A stretch of 16,178 nucleotides of DNA from positions 1 to 16,178 of the forward strand of contig JAGWBY010000036.1 in NCBI GenBank assembly GCA_021295675.1. The letters run 5' to 3'. This DNA comes from Candidatus Latescibacterota bacterium. GTDB taxonomy: Bacteria; Latescibacterota; UBA2968; UBA8231. Both the position numbers and the translations under genes were made by a program. Below, one piece after another: positions 14,157-16,178 of the stretch (position 1 is its first letter; each line of letters starts with the position of its first letter). The notes under the pieces were generated by a model, which had not been told where the DNA came from, made no database searches, and was given only the letters and a program-made list of their open reading frames with translations.

Positions 14157-15512
14157 TTGACGAATACACCCTCTTCCTCGCCAGAGGAAGTCTTGGCCGA
14201 AGGGGAAGTGCAGGAGCGACGGGACGCGCTCCGGCGCACGGTTCAAGAAGCATTTGCGGCCGAGGATTTAGGCACTCTGCGTCTCATCCTCAACGACCAT
14301 CATCCTGCGGACTTGGCCGATTTGTTCCGCCACCTAAACGATGAGGAGCAACCCGTAGCCTTGCAGACCTTGGCCGAGCCGCTGGCCGCCGCGGTCCTGG
14401 CTGAGATGGATGCGGATGTCCTGCGCGAGGTGGCCGAGGATATACCCGCGGACGATTTGTCGGGATTGGTCGATGAAATGGCCCCCGACGATGCGGCCGA
14501 TGTGTTGGGCGACCTGTCCGAGGAGCAGAGTGCCGAAGTCCTCGATTTGCTCGCAGGCGAGGAAGCGGGTCAGGTGCGCGAGTTGTTGGCTCATCCCGAG
14601 GATACGGCCGGCGGGCTGATGACCTCGCGTTTTATCGCCGTGTACGAGGATATGAGCGCAGCCCAGGCCATAGAGCAGGTGCGGGCTTGGGCCGAAGACG
14701 AAGACGAGGTGTTCTATCTCTATAGTGGCTTGGTGCCGCTCAAGCGGTTGCTGTTGGCCGCGGCCGATGCCCCGGTTGGCACCTTGGCCAATCGCAGTCC
14801 AATCGCGGTGCGAAGTGATATGGACCAGGAGGAGATCGCCTATATCTTCGCCGAGTACGATTTGTTGGTATTGCCGGTGGTCGATGATGCGGGGCGCTTG
14901 GTGGGCGTGGTGACTGTAGATGACATCTTCGCCGTCATCGAAGAGGAGACTACTGAGGATATGTACGAGATGGCGGCCATTCCTTCGGAGGAGCGCACGG
15001 ATCGCTCGGCTGCGGGTGTGGTGCGTCTGCGGCTGCCGTGGCTGTTGGTTTGCTTGGGGGGCACTTTGCTCGCGGGCGCGGTGATCGAGGGTTTTGACGA
15101 TACCCTTTCCAAGGTTATTGCCCTGTCTTTTTTCGTGCCGGCGGTCATGGCTATGGGCGGCAATACGGGCATCCAGACTGCCACGGTGACTGTGCGGAGC
15201 TTGGCTATCGGTCAGGGGCAATGGGGCTTGGTGAGCCGCGAACTGCGGGTGGCTTTGGGTTTGGGGGGTATTCTGGGCGTTCTGGCTTGGGGCGTGGCTA
15301 GCTGGTGGACCGGCGATGCGCTCTTGGGGGGATGCGTGGGAGCGGCGATGGGGGCAGCGGTGGTGCTAGCGGCGGTGATGGGGGCTGTGGTGCCGTTGGT
15401 TTTCCGCCGCATTGGCGTCGATCCGGCCGTGGCTTCGGGGCCGCTGATCACGACGCTTAACGATGGGTTGTCTTTGCTGCTGTATTTTGGGATTGCGGCG
15501 TTTTTCTTGTAG
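14157..15512 (+). CDS. mgtE: MgtE magnesium transporter
   Basis: 451 residues, the normal length, intact. N-terminal acidic superhelical domain (about 15-135, repeats such as HPADLADLFRHLN and DEMAPDDAADVLGDL), two CBS domains (about 140-270, with LLVLPVVDDAGRLVGVVTVDDI), a plug helix, then five membrane segments from about 285. FFVPAVMAMGGNTGIQTATVTVRSLA holds the MgtE pore signature, and the protein ends in a last hydrophobic helix with a C-terminal AFFL. It is a Mg2+ channel in the inner membrane; the cytosolic domains close it when internal Mg2+ is high. Start is TTG at 14157, supported by AAGGAG 6 nt upstream. The 34-nt leader leaves no room for a magnesium riboswitch. Confidence 0.95.
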   Translation: MTNTPSSSPEEVLAEGEVQERRDALRRTVQEAFAAEDLGTLRLILNDHHPADLADLFRHLNDEEQPVALQTLAEPLAAAVLAEMDADVLREVAEDIPADDLSGLVDEMAPDDAADVLGDLSEEQSAEVLDLLAGEEAGQVRELLAHPEDTAGGLMTSRFIAVYEDMSAAQAIEQVRAWAEDEDEVFYLYSGLVPLKRLLLAAADAPVGTLANRSPIAVRSDMDQEEIAYIFAEYDLLVLPVVDDAGRLVGVVTVDDIFAVIEEETTEDMYEMAAIPSEERTDRSAAGVVRLRLPWLLVCLGGTLLAGAVIEGFDDTLSKVIALSFFVPAVMAMGGNTGIQTATVTVRSLAIGQGQWGLVSRELRVALGLGGILGVLAWGVASWWTGDALLGGCVGAAMGAAVVLAAVMGAVVPLVFRRIGVDPAVASGPLITTLNDGLSLLLYFGIAAFFL

Positions 15513-15548
15513 GGGTGGATGATGGGGCGTATTCTCCCGCTTGTCTGC

Positions 15549-15833
15549 CTACGTCACCGTCGATAGCCGCTCAACCTTGATTTGGTCGGCCTGTTTCATC
15601 GCCTGGGCTAAGTCGTAGGCGGCCTGCAACCGGTACCATGTATTCGCTCCGCCGCCGAATGCTTTGTCGAGGCGGATCGCCATCTGCGGCGAGATTCCCG
15701 AATGACCATTTACGACATTGGATAGCTGCTTCCGACTAACCCCAAGATTTTTTGCCGCTTCTGTCACGGTTAGCCCTAACGGCTCTAGGCAATCGTGACG
15801 GATGGACAGGCCCGGATGGGGTGGATTGTTCAT
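15549..15833 (-). CDS. higA: HigA-family antitoxin (HTH_3/VapI-like)
   Basis: 94 residues from ATG 15833: [21 protein letters not shown] opening, then an Xre-type helix-turn-helix ([23 protein letters not shown]) and [32 protein letters not shown], the family signature. HigA binds its own promoter and neutralises the HigB ribonuclease. The frame also runs upstream to ATG 15866, adding 11 residues ([11 protein letters not shown]) that match the start of HigB, not HigA. No full toxin gene is present on either side, so this is an orphan antitoxin that may act only as a repressor or protect against a HigB encoded elsewhere. Confidence 0.88.
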   Translation of the reverse strand: MNNPPHPGLSIRHDCLEPLGLTVTEAAKNLGVSRKQLSNVVNGHSGISPQMAIRLDKAFGGGANTWYRLQAAYDLAQAMKQADQIKVERLSTVT

Positions 15834-15866
15834 CTGGAGATCGTTGTGTCGAAAACGGACAATCAT
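15834..15866 (-). pseudogene. higB: N-terminal remnant of higB toxin fused in frame to higA
   Basis: The 11 codons [11 protein letters not shown] match the canonical HigB start (MI-SFRHKGL) at about 7 positions and lie exactly where higB begins in higBA operons. The remaining roughly 80 codons of the toxin are missing, so the fragment now reads straight into higA. Confidence 0.6.
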
Positions 15867-15877
15867 TCTATAGAATG
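15864..15877. promoter_or_regulatory. 14-bp palindrome at the higBA start
   Basis: CATTCTATAGAATG is a perfect palindrome covering the first ATG of the higB-remnant/higA frame. Position and symmetry suit a HigA operator. Confidence 0.5.
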
Positions 15878-16037
15878 TAACTTGCCCAACTCCCGGCGGT
15901 AGTGCTGGCGATTGATAGTTTTCACTCGAATCGGGATTTTCACTGTTTGATGAAAACGCCTATTTGAGTGAAATTTTAATTTTTCCACTGAGTTCAATCC
16001 ATCAGACAAATCCATTCCTCAGAGCCAATAGACCGCA
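15878..16037. other. AT-richer intergenic region between higA and surE with TTTTCACT repeats
   Basis: Contains TTTTCACT twice in direct orientation (15919-15926, 15937-15944) and the inverted GAGTGAAA at 15966-15973. Divergent promoters for higA and surE are expected here, but no clear hexamer pair is seen. Confidence 0.35.
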
Positions 16038-16178
16038 GTGAAACTGATCATTACCAACGACGACGGCATCGAAGCAGAGGGCCTACAGACCTTAGTCCAT
16101 CTGGCGTCGCGGTGGGGCGAGGTCGTCGTTGTCGCGCCGGCCGAGCCTCAGTCCGGCATTGGGCATCAGTTGACAACC
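16038..16178 (+). CDS. surE: SurE 5'/3'-nucleotidase, N-terminal part (cut by window end)
   Basis: 47 codons visible from GTG 16038: VKLIITNDDGIEAEGLQTL followed by VVVVAPAEPQSGIGHQLT. NDDG (D8, D9) and the SG-GH-LT motif are the metal- and phosphate-binding signatures of SurE, a nucleoside monophosphate phosphatase of stationary-phase survival. The GTG start gives the standard N-terminus directly before the first strand; no strong Shine-Dalgarno is visible upstream. The rest of the gene is outside the window. Confidence 0.92.
   Translation, partial: MKLIITNDDGIEAEGLQTLVHLASRWGEVVVVAPAEPQSGIGHQLTT

Noticed and set aside
14334..15221. 295-codon open frame on the minus strand
   Set aside because: Antisense to the well-conserved mgtE; product is His/Gln-rich with no recognisable domain.
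1..16178. CRISPR array, tRNA or rRNA genes
   Set aside because: No regularly spaced repeats, cloverleaf or conserved rRNA stretch was seen on reading both strands.

Overview
The window is GC-rich bacterial DNA with Shine-Dalgarno-type starts, including GTG and TTG starts. It carries three non-heme iron (phytanoyl-CoA dioxygenase-like) genes, a secreted CotH-type kinase with a lamin-tail domain and a FlgD-like/type IX sorting C-terminus, a beta-lactamase-fold hydrolase, and toxin-antitoxin remnants. This mix is typical of uncultured FCB-related or sponge/sediment lineages such as Latescibacterota or Poribacteria. That placement is an inference from gene content; no marker gene is present to prove it. 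No rRNA, tRNA or CRISPR array was found.

Layout. 2-1682 (+): AlkP-superfamily phosphodiesterase/pyrophosphatase, cut by the window edge and broken by a frame change near 878. 1723-3445 (-): Rieske [2Fe-2S] domain fused to a long helical domain, broken near 3111. It diverges from a damaged soxR-like regulator (3577-3998). Between them lies a perfect 20-bp SoxR-type palindrome inside a 19-bp-spacer promoter that points at the Rieske gene. 4078-4943 (+): aldo/keto reductase, frame-broken near 4724. 4997-6028 (+): serine hydrolase of the beta-lactamase/DD-peptidase fold. 6021-7560 (-): tandem pair of paralogous PhyH-type oxygenases, the downstream copy broken by a 26-nt deletion. 7705-8345 (+): vapBC toxin-antitoxin with its operator-promoter. 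8389-10226 (-): three-gene operon of a DUF2089 zinc-ribbon/HTH regulator, a Yip1/DUF3887-like membrane protein and a membrane PH-like-domain protein, preceded by an AT-rich island with a 17-bp palindrome. 10324-10409: dispersed-type inverted repeat. 10503-13147 (+): CotH kinase-like secreted protein, frame-broken near 12672. 13304-14122 (+): third PhyH oxygenase. 14157-15512 (+): MgtE magnesium transporter. 15549-15866 (-): HigA antitoxin with only an 11-codon trace of the HigB toxin. 16038-end (+): start of surE.

Two themes stand out. First, six genes are interrupted, mostly by loss of roughly 20-28 nt inside conserved regions. Two of the losses can be sized at 26 nt, one against a paralogue in the window and one against the SoxR family. 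These may be true decay or a systematic sequencing/assembly artefact. Second, the SoxR-like promoter, the Rieske-helical fusion and the adjacent aldo/keto reductase look like a small redox-stress module. In addition, all three PhyH proteins show H-x-G where the family normally has the iron-binding H-x-D/E.
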